From NCBI RefSeq assembly GCF_003339775.1, contig NZ_CP031088.1, forward strand, positions 620,001 through 684,000: DNA of 64,000 nucleotides, in the 5' to 3' direction. Positions 20,756-32,934 of this stretch are shown here, piece by piece. The stretch's first letter is position 1; the number at the start of each line of letters is the position of its first letter. Under the pieces are notes generated by a model. It made no database searches, was not told where the DNA came from, and was given only the letters and a program-made list of their open reading frames with translations. The position numbers were made by a program, and so were the translations under genes. The stretch comes from Spiroplasma phoeniceum P40. Its GTDB lineage: Bacteria > Bacillota_I > Bacilli_A > Mycoplasmatales > Mycoplasmataceae.

Positions 20756-21866
20756 CTACAATTGGGTCTAATTCTTCAATATCAAGTGCCCCTTTACGTT
20801 TTGCTTTTTTACGATTCTGTTTTTCTAATTTTGTTTGCATTTTAGCTGCTTTTAATTCTTCTTTCATTAAACGTTTTGTTTCTTTTTTTGAAATTTTGGA
20901 ATTGTTATTAAATTCTTGTTCATTAGCAAAATTAAAGAATTCATCATCATTAGCTACATTAATTGGTTTTGCCACTTGTTTTGGTTTCTCATATTGTTCT
21001 AGCTGTTCTGATTGTTGATTAAGAAAAACCGGATTAGAAACAAAAGCTTGTTCATAGTATGTTTGATTGTTGGTTGGTTGGGAATAATTTCCTTGTTGTT
21101 GCACTTCCTCTGAATAAACATTTGGAGTTATTATAGGATCTGGATTAGTAACTGGAACATCATTATATTGTTGTCGTAATATTTCATCAGTTGCAACCGG
21201 ATTATTTTGGCCTTGATTAATAACTGTTTGAGAATTATATTCTTCAACCGGCGATTGAACTAGTTGTTCTTCATACCCATTATTTGAATATTCATCATTT
21301 TTTTGTGTTAAAGGAACTGTATCATCTTTTAATTGATTATTTTTTTTTATATCCAAATCATTGCTGGCATTATTTCAACCTGGTTTTAAACCTTCATTAT
21401 TTTTAATCTGCGGATTTCTTTCAAAATGTTCATTATAATCTGAATTATTATGCCCACAAGTACATCCTCATGGTCCATAAGGATTATTTTGTTGCCCATA
21501 ATAATTTGGATACATACCATGACACATTCCTCCCATTTGCGAAGTTGGTGGCATCATCGGATAAAATGGATATGGCGGTGGGGCTACTTGTTGCGCTGGA
21601 GCTGGTTGTTGAATAAAAAATACTTGTGGTGAAGCACCATTGGTCGGATATGGCGTAATAATTTGCTGAGGTTGCGATGAATATTGGGGAATTGAAGTTC
21701 CTGATGAATAATTATTTGAAAAGGCAGGGGTTGGTGATAATGTTAAAGTGCTAATAAACACTTCTGCATCACGACGACTTCTAAATAGCGCAATTTCAAT
21801 ATTAGTATCATGTGACTTTACTAAATATCCTTCTTCATTTGGTAAAATATAAAAACCATTATTCAT
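20751..21866 (-). CDS. Pro/Gln/Asn-rich hypothetical protein with a small N-terminal domain
   Basis: 371 aa. ATG at 21866, 6 nt after GAGGTG. Residues 1-45 (MNNGFYILPNEEGYLVKSHD..., FRSRRDAEVFISTL) look like a compact beta-beta-alpha domain reminiscent of DUF2188 (tentative). Next come a Pro/Tyr/Gln-rich stretch (PPPYPFYPMMPPTSQMGG) with a GCTCGH cluster, a long Asn/Gln-rich region, and a charged Lys-rich end. TGA Trp codons connect the parts. No membrane segment. Function unknown. Confidence 0.7.
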
Positions 21867-21992
21867 TTTTTGCACCTCATTTTTCCCTATTTTCTACCCA
21901 TACTCATTACTACAAATTGTACCATAAAAAAGTAAAATAATATATAGTATCATATTTATTTTTTAAAGAAAAGCATACTAATTAAAATTATT

Positions 21993-22733
21993 TTAATATT
22001 TAATTTTTTTCAAACATAAACCATATGGTTTTGCACAATATTTTGTTGTTGCTCCTTTAGGCGGGCAGTTTAATTGTGCTTTTAGTTCAGTTAAACTAAC
22101 TTTGCCAGCATAACAAGCTAAAATATTTTGTGTCAACATGCGAATTTGATAACGAATAAAAATTTTCCCCCTAAAATTAATTTCAATTTTTTTTGCTTTG
22201 TTTCGTTTAACCCAAATTTTGTTAATTGTCCGTACTGTTGCAATATCTTCGGTTGGTTTAACCCCTGCAAAATAAGCAAAATCGTGTGTTCCAACAAAAA
22301 TTTGACTAATTTGATGTAACTTTTTAACATTTAATGGTGCATTAACTTTAAGTTCATAACGGTGGTTAAAAAGATCATACTCTTGATCATTAATTGTATA
22401 AACATATTCTTTTACTTTTGCAGTTCGAACACTAAAATTTTCAGCTACAAACTGATATCCTTTAATATTAATATTTGGTGGTAAAGTTTGACTAACGGTT
22501 TTAATAAAAAAAGCTAAATGTAGTGGTTGGAATGTTAGTTTTACTAATACCTTTTGATCACAAGCGTGCACACCAGCATCCGTTTTACTAGCTCCTAAAG
22601 TTCAAATTTTTTGATGACAAATACCAAAAAATGCTTTTTCCAATTCACCTTGAATTGTTCGAGCATTTTTTTGTTTAACTCAGCCACTATAATCATAACC
22701 ATCATATTCAATACTTAATAATAAATATAACAT
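21993..22733 (-). CDS. truA: tRNA pseudouridine(38-40) synthase
   Basis: 246 aa. The catalytic Asp is in GASKTDAGVHA near residue 52, and RYQIRMLTQNIL lies near the C-terminus. Starts MLYLLLSIEYDGYDYSGW, with Trp as TGA. The ATG overlaps the ecfT stop (TAATG). The order ecfA1-ecfA2-ecfT-truA is conserved in Firmicutes. Confidence 0.95.
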
Positions 22734-23704
22734 TATCATCCTAAAACAAATTCATCAATATGTGGAATCCGAATTTGTAAAAATCCTGTTTTAATTTTAC
22801 CAAATATTCATGCATTAGAATTGTTATCTCAATGTCAAACTTGATAAAAAGTTTCATATTGCCCCATTGTTAATGATTGAGCAATAATAATGCTAGCAAT
22901 TCCAACTCCAAAAATAAATAATAACACATCAGGAAAATGAATTCGATAATGACGATAACGTGTTCGTTTGGCATGGGGGTCATAACCACGAGCATCCATT
23001 GCATATGCTAAATCTTCAGCTTTTTGAAATGCTGATACTAATAATGGAATAATTAACGCTGTTGTTGACTTAATTTTATCTTTAAAATGACCATTTTTAA
23101 AATCAACCCCACGTGAGGCTTGCGCTTTCATAATCCGTCCCGCTTCTTCAATTAAAGTTGGAATCATTCGTAAGGCAATTGAAATAATTGTTGATAAAAT
23201 ATGAACTGGAAAGCGCACTAGTTTTAATGGACTTAATAAATCTTCTAGCGCTAAAGTTAAATCTAATGGGCGCGTTGTTGCCGTTAAAATTGTTGTAATT
23301 AAAATCATTAAATAAATCCGGCATGCCATATAAAGGGCATTAAAAATAGCTTTTTCAGAAAAAGCAAATCAACTTTTTACTCCCGCAGCAACAGGGCCTG
23401 TTGCTGTTGCTTTTCCACCTCAATGTCATCCAATATAACCATCCGTAACTAAAAAACAATTAATTAACAACAAAATAATAAACATAAATAAGATTGGTTT
23501 TAGTAATGCTCGTAATAACCTTGGCGGTAATTTGGCTAAAAAGAACAAACTAAAAATTGTTATTCCTAAAATGGCATAACCGGTAAAACCAGTTGAAAAA
23601 AATATTGATATCATTAATGATAACAACATAAATAATTTTACCCGTGGATCCATTCGATGAATTGGGGAATTATAAGCAATATAACGTCCAAATGATAAGC
23701 GCAT
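22733..23704 (-). CDS. ecfT: ECF transporter transmembrane protein EcfT
   Basis: 323 aa integral membrane scaffold of the energy-coupling factor for vitamin uptake. Starts MRLSFGRYIAYNSPIHRMDP; several hydrophobic helices. The two coupling-helix motifs with Ala-Arg-Gly are visible: MKAQASRGVDF and MDARGYDP. The C-terminus has about 40 extra residues ending LGW (Trp as TGA). The vitamin-binding S component is not in this window. Confidence 0.95.
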
Positions 23705-23709
23705 CTCTT

Positions 23710-24627
23710 TTATCCCTTTCTTTTTTGTTCTTTATGTTCAATAATTTTTTTTGCTAATTGGTCAATATTACGAATATTAACATTTGTTAAATCAAGACCT
23801 TTTTCTTGCAATTGATAAATCAAATGATAAATTTTTGGTGGTTCAATTAATAATTCTTGTAATAAATTTTTATCCTTAAAAATTTCAAATGGTGATCCAA
23901 CTTTTAAAACTCGGCCTTCTTTTAAAGCAATAACTTCATCAGCAATTTCTAAAACATGGTCCATATTATGCGTTACTAAAATAATCCGTTTATTTTGTTC
24001 CTTATTAATCCGTTGAAATAACTTAATAAAATCCTCTTCACCTTCAGGATCTAATCCAGCGGTTGGTTCATCTAAAATTAGAGTATTACCCTCCATCGCT
24101 AAAATTCCCGCAATCGCAACCCGGCGTTTTTGCCCTCCTGATAAATCAAATGGTGAACGCTCTAAATAATTTAATGGTAAACCAACCATTTCTAGGTATT
24201 TTTGGGCATTTTCTCGAGCAACTTCTTTAGTTTCGCCCAAGTGAACTGGACCAAACATAATATCTTTTTCAATTGTTTCTTCAAATAATTGATATTCTGG
24301 AAACTGGAACACTAAGCCAATTGATTTTCGTAATTGTTTAATATTTTTAATGCGTTTTTGTTTTGCTTTAATAATAAAACCATTTGCATCAACCACTCCT
24401 GTCGTTGGAATTAATAAACCATTGATATGTTGAATTAAGGTTGATTTGCCACTTCCTGTTGATCCAATAATAGCAGTAATTTTCCCAGGTTTAATAACAA
24501 CATTAATATCTTGCAAGGAAGTATATTCATAAGGTGTTTTAGGAGCATAAACATAAGAAACATTTGTGAATGTAATATAAACATTTTGTAATGCTTCAAT
24601 TTTAGGTTGTTTTTTTACTTTTGACAT
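23710..24627 (-). CDS. ecfA2: ECF transporter ATPase EcfA2
   Basis: 305 aa ABC ATPase. Walker [10 protein letters not shown] near residue 56, Q-loop [14 protein letters not shown], signature [13 protein letters not shown], Walker [16 protein letters not shown], switch His in VTHNMDHV. Overlaps ecfA1 by 13 nt and precedes ecfT by 5 nt, so the three proteins are made together. Confidence 0.96.
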   Translation of the reverse strand: MSKVKKQPKIEALQNVYITFTNVSYVYAPKTPYEYTSLQDINVVIKPGKITAIIGSTGSGKSTLIQHINGLLIPTTGVVDANGFIIKAKQKRIKNIKQLRKSIGLVFQFPEYQLFEETIEKDIMFGPVHLGETKEVARENAQKYLEMVGLPLNYLERSPFDLSGGQKRRVAIAGILAMEGNTLILDEPTAGLDPEGEEDFIKLFQRINKEQNKRIILVTHNMDHVLEIADEVIALKEGRVLKVGSPFEIFKDKNLLQELLIEPPKIYHLIYQLQEKGLDLTNVNIRNIDQLAKKIIEHKEQKRKG

Positions 24628-25481
24628 ATCTCATCCACCAACTCTCTAAGATCTAGTGTATTTTTCACTTTTAAACCATTTAAGCGTAAACTATCAACGA
24701 CTTTTGAAACAAAAGGAACATCTAAATGAATTGATTTCAAAAACTCTTCATCATACAAAACTTCATGTGGTTTTCCACATTTAACCATTTGACCTTTATT
24801 CATAACAATCACTTTATCAGCATTTAAAATTTCATCCATATCATGAGTAATTGAAATAATTGTTTTTTCGCGTGATTCTTTTAAATCCACCATAATTTGT
24901 TTAATTTCTTTTCGTCCTTTTGGATCTAACATACTTATGGCTTCATCAAAAATGATAATATCTGTTGATAATGCTAGTGCTGAAGCAATTGCAACCCGTT
25001 GTTTTTGTCCTCCTGATAGCATTAGTGGTTCATGGTCAAGAAAATTATTCATACCAACTTTTGCCGCAGCTTTATCAATAATTGCTTGCATTTCTTTTTG
25101 CGGAATTTGGCGATTTTCAAGTCCAAATGCAATATCATCACGAACTGTTGATCCAATAAATTGATTATCTGGATTTTGGAACACAATTCCTAAAAATTTT
25201 CGAATTCCTGTAATTGTTGATGAATGAACTTCATTACCAAAAACTTCAATTTTCCCTTTTTGTGGGCGTAAAACACCAATAATAATTTTACTAATTGTTG
25301 ATTTTCCACTACCATTATGTCCAATGATTGTAACATATTCCCCATGGTTAATTTCAAAACTAACTCCATCAACAGCATTAGGATGATTTTCCCGATAGCG
25401 AAATTCAACATCAGTTAATTTTAATGAAATATCATTTAGTTTCTCTAACTTTGCATTTATTTTTTTTGTTTTTTTTGCCAT
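24615..25481 (-). CDS. ecfA1: ECF transporter ATPase EcfA1
   Basis: 288 aa ABC ATPase pairing with EcfA2. Walker [11 protein letters not shown]-loop [14 protein letters not shown], signature [13 protein letters not shown], Walker [16 protein letters not shown], switch His in ITHDMDEI. First gene of the ecfA1-ecfA2-ecfT-truA run. In many Firmicutes this run follows rplQ; here it is elsewhere. Confidence 0.96.
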   Translation of the reverse strand: MAKKTKKINAKLEKLNDISLKLTDVEFRYRENHPNAVDGVSFEINHGEYVTIIGHNGSGKSTISKIIIGVLRPQKGKIEVFGNEVHSSTITGIRKFLGIVFQNPDNQFIGSTVRDDIAFGLENRQIPQKEMQAIIDKAAAKVGMNNFLDHEPLMLSGGQKQRVAIASALALSTDIIIFDEAISMLDPKGRKEIKQIMVDLKESREKTIISITHDMDEILNADKVIVMNKGQMVKCGKPHEVLYDEEFLKSIHLDVPFVSKVVDSLRLNGLKVKNTLDLRELVDEICQK

Positions 25482-25640
25482 TTCTTCTCATCCTTAATGT
25501 TTTTTTACATAATATTTTAATTATATACTCAATATTTAAAAATATTAATTGAAATTTTATCTTTCCAATTATACCATTAATTATATATAAAAATTATAAA
25601 TACACAATAAATCATTACTTTTTTGTAAATTATCTGCGCT

Positions 25641-28634
25641 CTATAAATAACCGCCATCATTAAAAGGATTATCATCTAAGTCAATATTTTGAACATAGAC
25701 ATCTCGTGGTTTTGATCCATTTTGTGGACCAATAATCCCATTTTCTTCTAAAGTATCAATTAAACGACTAGCACGATTATATCCAATTGAGAATTTTCGT
25801 TGAATTAAAGATGTCGAAGCTTTTTGATTTAAAATCACAAAACGTTTAACTTCTTGATAGAATGAATCAATATTATCGTTTTCATTGCTACTTCCTGTTT
25901 CACTATTTATTTCAATATTTAAAAACTCTTCATCATAATCAGGTTCTTGTTGAGCACGGCAAAATTCAACTAATCGTTGAATTTCATCATCAGAAATAAA
26001 TGCCCCTTGCGCACGTGTTGGAATATTTTGACCGGCAGGAGCATATAACATATCACCATACCCAATTAGTTTTTCAGCCCCACCTTGGTCTAAAATTGTA
26101 CGAGAGTCAATTGCTGAAGTAACTGAAAAGGAAATTCGCGATGGAATATTTGTTTTAATTACCCCGGTAATAACATCTGTTGAAGGTCGTTGTGTTGCAA
26201 TCACCATATGAATTCCAGCGGCACGAGCTAATTGCGTAATTCGCATAATTGAATCTTCAATATCTTTTCCAGCTGTCATCATTAAGTCAGCTAATTCATC
26301 AATTATAACAACAATATAAGGTAAGCGATCTTTTGCTGTAACTTTTTTATTAAACGATTCAATATTGCGGACTCCACGTTCTGATAGCATACTATAACGA
26401 CGTTCCATTTCAGCAATTATTTTTTTTAAGGCAGAATTTGCTAATTTAGTATCTGTAATAACTGGCGCTAATAAATGGGGTAAATTATTATAAACAGCTA
26501 ATTCAACCTGTTTTGGGTCAATTAATAATAATTTAACTTCCGATGGTTTTGTTCGTAATATTAACGATGATAAAATGGTGTTAATACAAACAGATTTTCC
26601 ACTACCTGTTGAACCAGCAACTAATAAATGTGGCATTTTATCTAATTCAACAAAAATAATTTCTCCGTTCACACTACGACCAATGCCAACTAATAATTTA
26701 CGATCTTGTTTTTCTAATGGTAACCGTTCCATAATTTCACGTAATGTTACTTTATTACTAATTTCATTAGCAATTTCAATTCCAACCGCTGACTTTCCCT
26801 GAATTGGGGCTTCAATTCGAACATTTTGAGTCGCTAAAGCATATTTTAGATCATTTTCTAAATGCATAATTTTGTTAACTTTCACTCCTGGTTGCATTTG
26901 AACTTCAAATTTTGTAATAGTTGGGCCAATATTAATTCCTTGGACACTAGCAGCAATATTAAATTGTTGAAAAACTTGATTAATTTTCACTGCTTTCTTT
27001 TGCGCAGCAAGTTTATTTCGTTCATTATTACGACGGTTATCTTCCTTTGGACTTAATAAACCTAAATTTGGTAATTTGTAATGTGGATTATTAAAAGTAT
27101 TTCGACGCGAAATAGTTTGACTATTTTTTTTATTAATCTCAATTGACTTGGGTTTCATAACACGGTGGGATGGTTGATACGGGGTGTCAAAATTTTGTTG
27201 TTCAATTAATGGTGGCTCATAATTCGAATAATATTCATCTTGATATGGTTCTAATGGATGATGATATTCTGAATTACTTTGTCGATGATAAATTCCTTCA
27301 TTAATATCAACTGTTTCAAATTGCTCTGATGGCGTTGGATTAAATTCTTCTGTTGGTAATTGTTCATCATAAAATGATGTTTGCTTTAAAGTTGTTGAAT
27401 TACTACTTCGATTAATTTTTCCAAAAGGCGTGATAGTGATATCAGTTGCTGAATTCAACTTATCGCGTGCAACATCAATATTAATATCTTTTCCATAATA
27501 AGAACCATACACTGGTAAATCATCAAGTTTTTTATTAAGCGTATTATTACTACGGCGATTACGTGGTTGAATATATTGATCCGGTGTTAATTGCATTCGT
27601 GAACGGTGCGGCAATTGCGAAGAATGTGGTGACTGTGAAGGCCCTGAATGATAATCATTAAAAGGTTCTTTTGCATCGAAAGGTTCTTTTCGTAATTCTG
27701 GTGTAGAACTAGTTTGATTATAAAAACGAACATAATTTTGTTTCATTTTTTTCTTACCAACAAAATCATCGGCAATTAAATCATCAATTAAATGTTGGTC
27801 ATGTAAGGCTGTATATGATGGCATTTGAATTGTAATATCTGATGCTTCTGTTGTATGCATAACTTGCCTAGCTGAAAATAATTCCTCATCAGGAATATTA
27901 AAATTTTGGTAAATATTTTGCTTTTGACGTCGATTTGCTGATAAACGTAATACACGTACACCTTGTTGCTGACGTTCATTTTTTGGTAAAAACATCCCAA
28001 TTGCTGTTCCGGTTGCGACTCAACTTCCTCATAATAAAAAAACTGATAAACACAAAATTAATGAACCAAAAATGGTAGTATAACTAGCAATCCCAGCTAA
28101 AAGATTGCCAATCATACCCCCTCCAGCATATAAAGTAATTCAAGCACCATTAAAACCAACAAATGTTATCGGATGGTTTGGATTAGGATTAAAAATTGAT
28201 GCATCTTGTCAGCGTTGCAAATAATTCTTAACAACATCTAAAAAAACAGTTTTATCAAAATATGCCATTTGCTCGTTAGCATATTGATAAATTAACAAAA
28301 TGCTACTTACCAATCAGCAGGACAAAATGATAAAGGTTACCACCATTCAAATTAACCGTGATTTTAATCAAATCCGTACTCCAATAAAAATTGTCAAACC
28401 TAGCACTAAGCATACAAAATACATTAAATACTTAAACCAGCCAAATGCAAATGTAAATAAAACATCATCAATAAATTGCCCAATTAAAGTAATTCGCCCT
28501 ATGGCAATAATAGTAAAAAACGTCACTAATAATGCCCCAATTACTCACCCGATGGAATCATTACGACGCTGCTTTTTTTCGACTTTTAAGATTGCAGTTT
28601 TCTCATTCTGATCATCATAAGATTTCTTTTCCAT
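25641..28634 (-). CDS. ftsK: DNA translocase FtsK/SpoIIIE
   Basis: 997 aa. The N-terminus has about four membrane helices (residues ~30-210) with TGA Trp codons. A long Asn/Gln/Pro/Tyr-rich linker (about 215-530) follows. The motor has Walker [14 protein letters not shown] and Walker B PYIVVIIDELADLMM, then ITQLARAAGIHMVIATQRPS. The C-terminal gamma winged helix (STSLIQRKFSIGYNRASRLID) reads KOPS/SRS-type DNA. ATG at 28634 after AGGAGGGC. Clears chromosomal DNA at division. Confidence 0.96.
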
Positions 28635-28736
28635 AGTGCAGCCCTCCTAAAATTCTAAATATTTAAAAATTACTTTAAATATAACCATACATTTTAAAAG
28701 CTTCAAATATTTATATACTATAAATATATCATAAAA

Positions 28737-30404
28737 TTAAATTTCATTAACAATTGCTAAAATAATTGGTGTTTTTCCTGTTTCTGTTTTAACAAATGAA
28801 CTAATTGTAGATCTAATTTCATTTTTTACTTCATTGACATCATACATTTCACCAACAACAACTTTTTTGTAATGTTTCTCAATAATTTCAATAATAACTT
28901 TTTGCATTTTACGGAAAATATCATTATTTTCTTGAATATAAATTACTCCTCGCATTTGCGTGTCAATTAAAGAAACCAATTCCTTTGTTTTACTATCAAT
29001 TGAAACTCCTATAATAACAACTCCATCAGTAGCTAATTGCTTTCGTTCATTTAAAACAACTGCTCCAATGTCACCAACGCCAATCCCATCAACATATAAA
29101 TCAGAGGTTTTTACCTTATTGCTTTTTTTCGTATATTCACCATCAATAAATTCAAGACCTTCGCCATTATCAACAATAAAAATATGTTCTGGATTAATCC
29201 CAGCTTCAATTGCTGCCATTTTTGCTTGCACAAAATCTTTATATAAACCTTTCACTGGCACAAAATATTTTGGATTAATAATTGAACTCATTAATTTAAC
29301 ATCTTCATAACTTGCTGTCATTGTTCAAACTTTTTTATCCGATAAAGCAATTGTTTTTGCCACAGTTCGTGCTAATTCATCTAAAACATTGGCATGATTT
29401 AATTCACTTCCTGGGTTTGGCGGTGTTGCTAAAATAATTGTATCACTTTCTTTAATATCTAGAATATCATCATTACCAGAAGCAATTTTAATCAAACGAC
29501 TATATAAACGTTCTCCACTACCAGTTACAATAATTAATGATTTTTCTTCTTTAACTGCTTCTTGTAATCCTTTTAAATTAATTCCATTGAAATTTAGTTT
29601 TTTACTATCCGATAACACTTTTAATGACTCTAATAAAGTTTGACCATAAATTCCAACTGAAATATTATTTTCACGAACTAAATCAAATAACTCACTAATT
29701 TTATGTAAATCTTGATCAAAACAAGCTAAAATAATACGATCTTCTGTTTCTTTAACAGCTCGTTCAATATAATTTTTAATCTTATGGTTTGGTGCTGTAT
29801 AATCACGGCGTGAAGCTGATGAGGCTTCTGATAAAAATAATAGTACCTTATTTTTAGCAATAATTTGATTTAAATGTTGTAAATCTGTTGCAAAATTAGG
29901 ATCTGCTTTAGCATCAAAAATATAATCTCCAGTATAAATAATTGTGCCATCAGGTGTATGCAATGCAAAACCAAAACTATTTGGCATATTTGTTGTTGTT
30001 GAAAATACTTCAACCTTGCATAAACCAAAATCAAGAATATCTTTTGCATTGATAACATGAAAACATTCTTCTTTCCCACGAACTTTAAAACGTTGTAAAT
30101 GGAATTTTAAAATATTACAAGTTAAATCACTTCCATAAACTGGGAATGCCAATTCTTTTAAAATATAAGTAAGTGTTTCAGAACATTCATCCGAAGGTTT
30201 TGTAATAAAAACACCTTTAATTCGAGTACGGTTTTCCTTTAGATAATCAAAATTAGGAATTACTACATCAATTCCTAAAATTCCACGTTCCGGATTTTTT
30301 GTTCCCGCATCAAAAATAAAAATATCTTGTTCTACCTCAATGCAGTATAAATTTTTACCTCGCTCGTCTAATCCACCAAGAGCGAAAAAATTAATTTTTG
30401 CCAT
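28737..30404 (-). CDS. rnjB: RNase J paralog with degenerate metal-binding motifs (RNase J2-like)
   Basis: 555 aa, full-length RNase J architecture: beta-lactamase and beta-CASP regions, then the C-terminal domain (DLYVDGIGVGDIGAVVLNERK). The N-terminus FFALGGLDERGKN and GTKNPERGILGIDVVIPNFDYL match the family. The catalytic HxHxDH motif is replaced by ITKPSDECSET. The later His positions are also changed (TTTNMPNSFG, VWTMTASYED, VKGLYKD); only the Asp of YTGDYIF remains. It is probably inactive as a nuclease and may be structural or partner an active RNase J1 elsewhere. Next to ftsK, like rnjB beside spoIIIE in Bacillus. Confidence 0.88.
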
Positions 30405-30507
30405 AATTAAAATCGTCTACTTTCTATTCGCTGTTCATTAATTAATACTTATTTACATTTTATTTTTTAAATGTATTTATACATTTTTCCCCTTAATACA
30501 AATGTAA

Positions 30508-30532
30508 TCTCTCTAAATAAATGTAATCTTAA
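30508..30532. repeat. Pair of direct repeats upstream of rnjB
   Basis: Two copies of AAATGTAATCT, about 20 bp apart, sit in the rnjB-coaD divergent intergenic region, followed toward rnjB by a palindrome ATGTATTTATACAT (near 30471). It could be an operator. No known regulator site was recognised. Confidence 0.4.
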
Positions 30533-30572
30533 TTATTATACATTACTATTAAAAAAATATCCAAATAATCGG

Positions 30573-30625
<53 letters not shown>

Positions 30626-30694
30626 CATATTTCTATCATCATAACACATTTTTTGAGTTAAAATAATAATATTTAAAAGGATGTGAAAATAATC

Positions 30695-31117
30695 TTGAAA
30701 GCAATTTTTCCAGGTAGTTTTGACCCAATTCATGATGGTCATCTTAATATTATTAAAAAAGCAAGTACTCTCTTTTCAAAATTATATGTTGTAATTACGA
30801 ATAATTTAGAAAAATCAAATCAAACAAACATTAAAACGCGTGCTGAACAAGCTGCCATAGCTTGTCAAAACATTAATTTAAATATTGAAATTGTTATTAA
30901 TGACCAAATGTTAACTAATGATTTTGCTAAACAATTAGGGGCTAAATATATTATTCGAGGACTACGAAATAATAACGATTTAAAATATGAAATGGAATTA
31001 GCTTTTGCTAATAAACAATTAAATAAAGATCTTGAAACAATTTTTTTTATTGCCGATTATGGTTTGAATGAAATTTCTTCAACTTTTTTAAACCAAATTA
31101 AGAAATTAAAAAAATAA
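30695..31117 (+). CDS. coaD: Phosphopantetheine adenylyltransferase
   Basis: 140 aa; makes dephospho-CoA from 4'-phosphopantetheine and ATP. Starts MKAIFPGSFDPIHDGHLNII, with the T/HxGH nucleotidyl-transfer motif as HDGH; IIRGLRNNNDLKYEMELAFAN; the ISSTFLNQI motif near the end. I chose the TTG at 30695 because an extended SD-like AAGGATGTGA ends 7 nt upstream and the family starts here; an earlier GTG at 30683 lies inside that site. Confidence 0.93.
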   Translation: MKAIFPGSFDPIHDGHLNIIKKASTLFSKLYVVITNNLEKSNQTNIKTRAEQAAIACQNINLNIEIVINDQMLTNDFAKQLGAKYIIRGLRNNNDLKYEMELAFANKQLNKDLETIFFIADYGLNEISSTFLNQIKKLKK

Positions 31118-31142
31118 AAAATATTGAGTTTCAATATTTTTT
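31116..31142. terminator. Bidirectional terminator between coaD and pgi
   Basis: 12-bp A/T-flanked stem (31116-31127 with 31131-31142) with a GTT loop, between convergent genes. A-run and T-run flanks suit both directions. Confidence 0.75.
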
Positions 31143-31152
31143 ATTTTGCCTT

Positions 31153-32427
31153 TTATTTTCCTAATAAATTAAACATATTTTGTTTATAAATCTCAACTCC
31201 TGGTTGATCAAATGGATTTATCTCTAACAAGTAAGCTGACATTGCACAAGCTTTCATAAATCAATATGCTAAATAACCAAACATTTTATCATCCATTGTT
31301 GCAAATTCTAAAACAATATTTGGAACATGCCCAACTTTTGTATGAGCAGCAACAACGCCTTCAACAGCAATCGTATTTACTTCATGCAATGTTCTTCCAG
31401 CGAGATAATTTAAACCATCGGTATCTACTGCTGCTTTTGGCAGGTTAAGATCAATTTGTGGTTCTTTAATTGCAATAACTGTTTCAAATAAAATATTTTT
31501 TGTCCCTTCTTGAATGAATTGACCAAAAGAATGTAAATCTGTCGAAAAAACACACGATAATGGTAGTAAACCCTTTGAATTTTTTCCTTCTGATTCCCCA
31601 AATAATTGTTTCCATCATTCGGTAATCATCTGCATTTGTAACTCATAAGTTACAAGCATTTCTGCTTTATATTTTTCTTCTTGATTTAAAATATAACGTC
31701 CAACAGCATATTTATAGGCATGATTAGTGAAATCATCAATTAAAGTATCTTGATAAGCTTGTTGTGCTCCTTTAAAGACATTATCAACATTAATACCACT
31801 TACTAACATTGCAAAAATACCAACTGGAGTTAACACTGAATATCTTCCCCCAATGTCATCCGGAATAACAAAGGTTTGATAACCTGCTTTATCAGCTAAT
31901 ATTTTTAGAGCACCTTTCTCTTTATCTGTAATAGCAACAATTAAGTTGGCTGCTTTTAGGCTTCCTTCTTTTTTTTCTAAAAACTCTTTGCAAAGACGAA
32001 ATGCAATTGCTGGCTCAGTTGTTGTCCCTGATTTAGACACAACACAAATTCCAAATTTTTTGTCTTGAAGATATTTCAAAACTTGTGCTGTATAAGTTGA
32101 AGACATTGTATTTCCAATATAAATGATTTCTACTTTTTGTTGACTATATAACCCATTAATCATTTCAATTGCTGCTCGCGCACCAAGATAACTCCCGCCA
32201 ATTCCAATTACCAATAAAACGTCAATTTCACTAGCTAATTTCTTTGCTGTTTGTTTCATTTTTGCAAGCTCTGCTTGATCATAATTATTTGGTCACTCAA
32301 CTCAACCAAGGAAATCATTTACTAATACTGTTTTATTATGAATCATTTGGTGAATATCTTTAACTCGCCCTAAATATTTTTTAAAAACAGATTCGGCTAA
32401 TGCATTGGTAAAATCTACTTTAATCAT
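31153..32427 (-). CDS. pgi: Glucose-6-phosphate isomerase
   Basis: 424 aa glycolytic enzyme. Starts [20 protein letters not shown]. Motifs: [54 protein letters not shown] with the PGI signature, and [10 protein letters not shown]. Many Trp are TGA, so standard-code reading leaves only the middle. Lies beside the S1-domain gene as pgi-yugI does in Bacillus. Confidence 0.96.
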
Positions 32428-32483
32428 TTTAATAATATGCCTGCTTTCTATCTAAAAAACCTTACATTTGTAAAAATTTTAAT

Positions 32484-32807
32484 TTATTTACTTGTTAGTG
32501 AATTAATTTTTTCACTTAACATTTGGAATCCTACTCCTGTTTCTTGAATTTGACTATTATTCTTTTTCAATAATTCAGGTCGGCAATTTTTATAACTTAA
32601 TTTTACTTGTTTCTTAACTGGGTCATAGTCTAGTACCTCTACTTCAACATTGTCACCAATATTAACAAATTCTTTGATATCTCTTACATAGTAATCTGAA
32701 ATCTCACTAATGTGGATTAATCCAGCAGCATTTTTTAATTCACAAAATGCACCAAACGGTGTAATGTTTGTAACTTTTGCAAGAACTTTACTTCCTTTTA
32801 CATACAT
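32484..32807 (-). CDS. S1 RNA-binding domain protein (YugI/GSP13-like)
   Basis: 107 aa. One S1 domain at 1-75 (YVKGSKVLAKVTNITPFGAF, GLIHISEISDYYVRD, VLDYDPVKKQVKLSYK), then a short charged tail. Single S1 proteins of this size associate with ribosomes and RNA. Located next to pgi, matching B. subtilis yugI. No enzyme domain. Confidence 0.85.
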   Translation of the reverse strand: MYVKGSKVLAKVTNITPFGAFCELKNAAGLIHISEISDYYVRDIKEFVNIGDNVEVEVLDYDPVKKQVKLSYKNCRPELLKKNNSQIQETGVGFQMLSEKINSLTSK

Positions 32808-32934
32808 AATTCGTCACATCCCCTTTCTGAAACTGTACTAATTATACCACTAGAACTATGAAAATCATTTTCTAAATAATAAAATATTTTGCATAAATAT
32901 CTAGCATAAAAAAAAAAAAAAAAAGTATCGTTTA

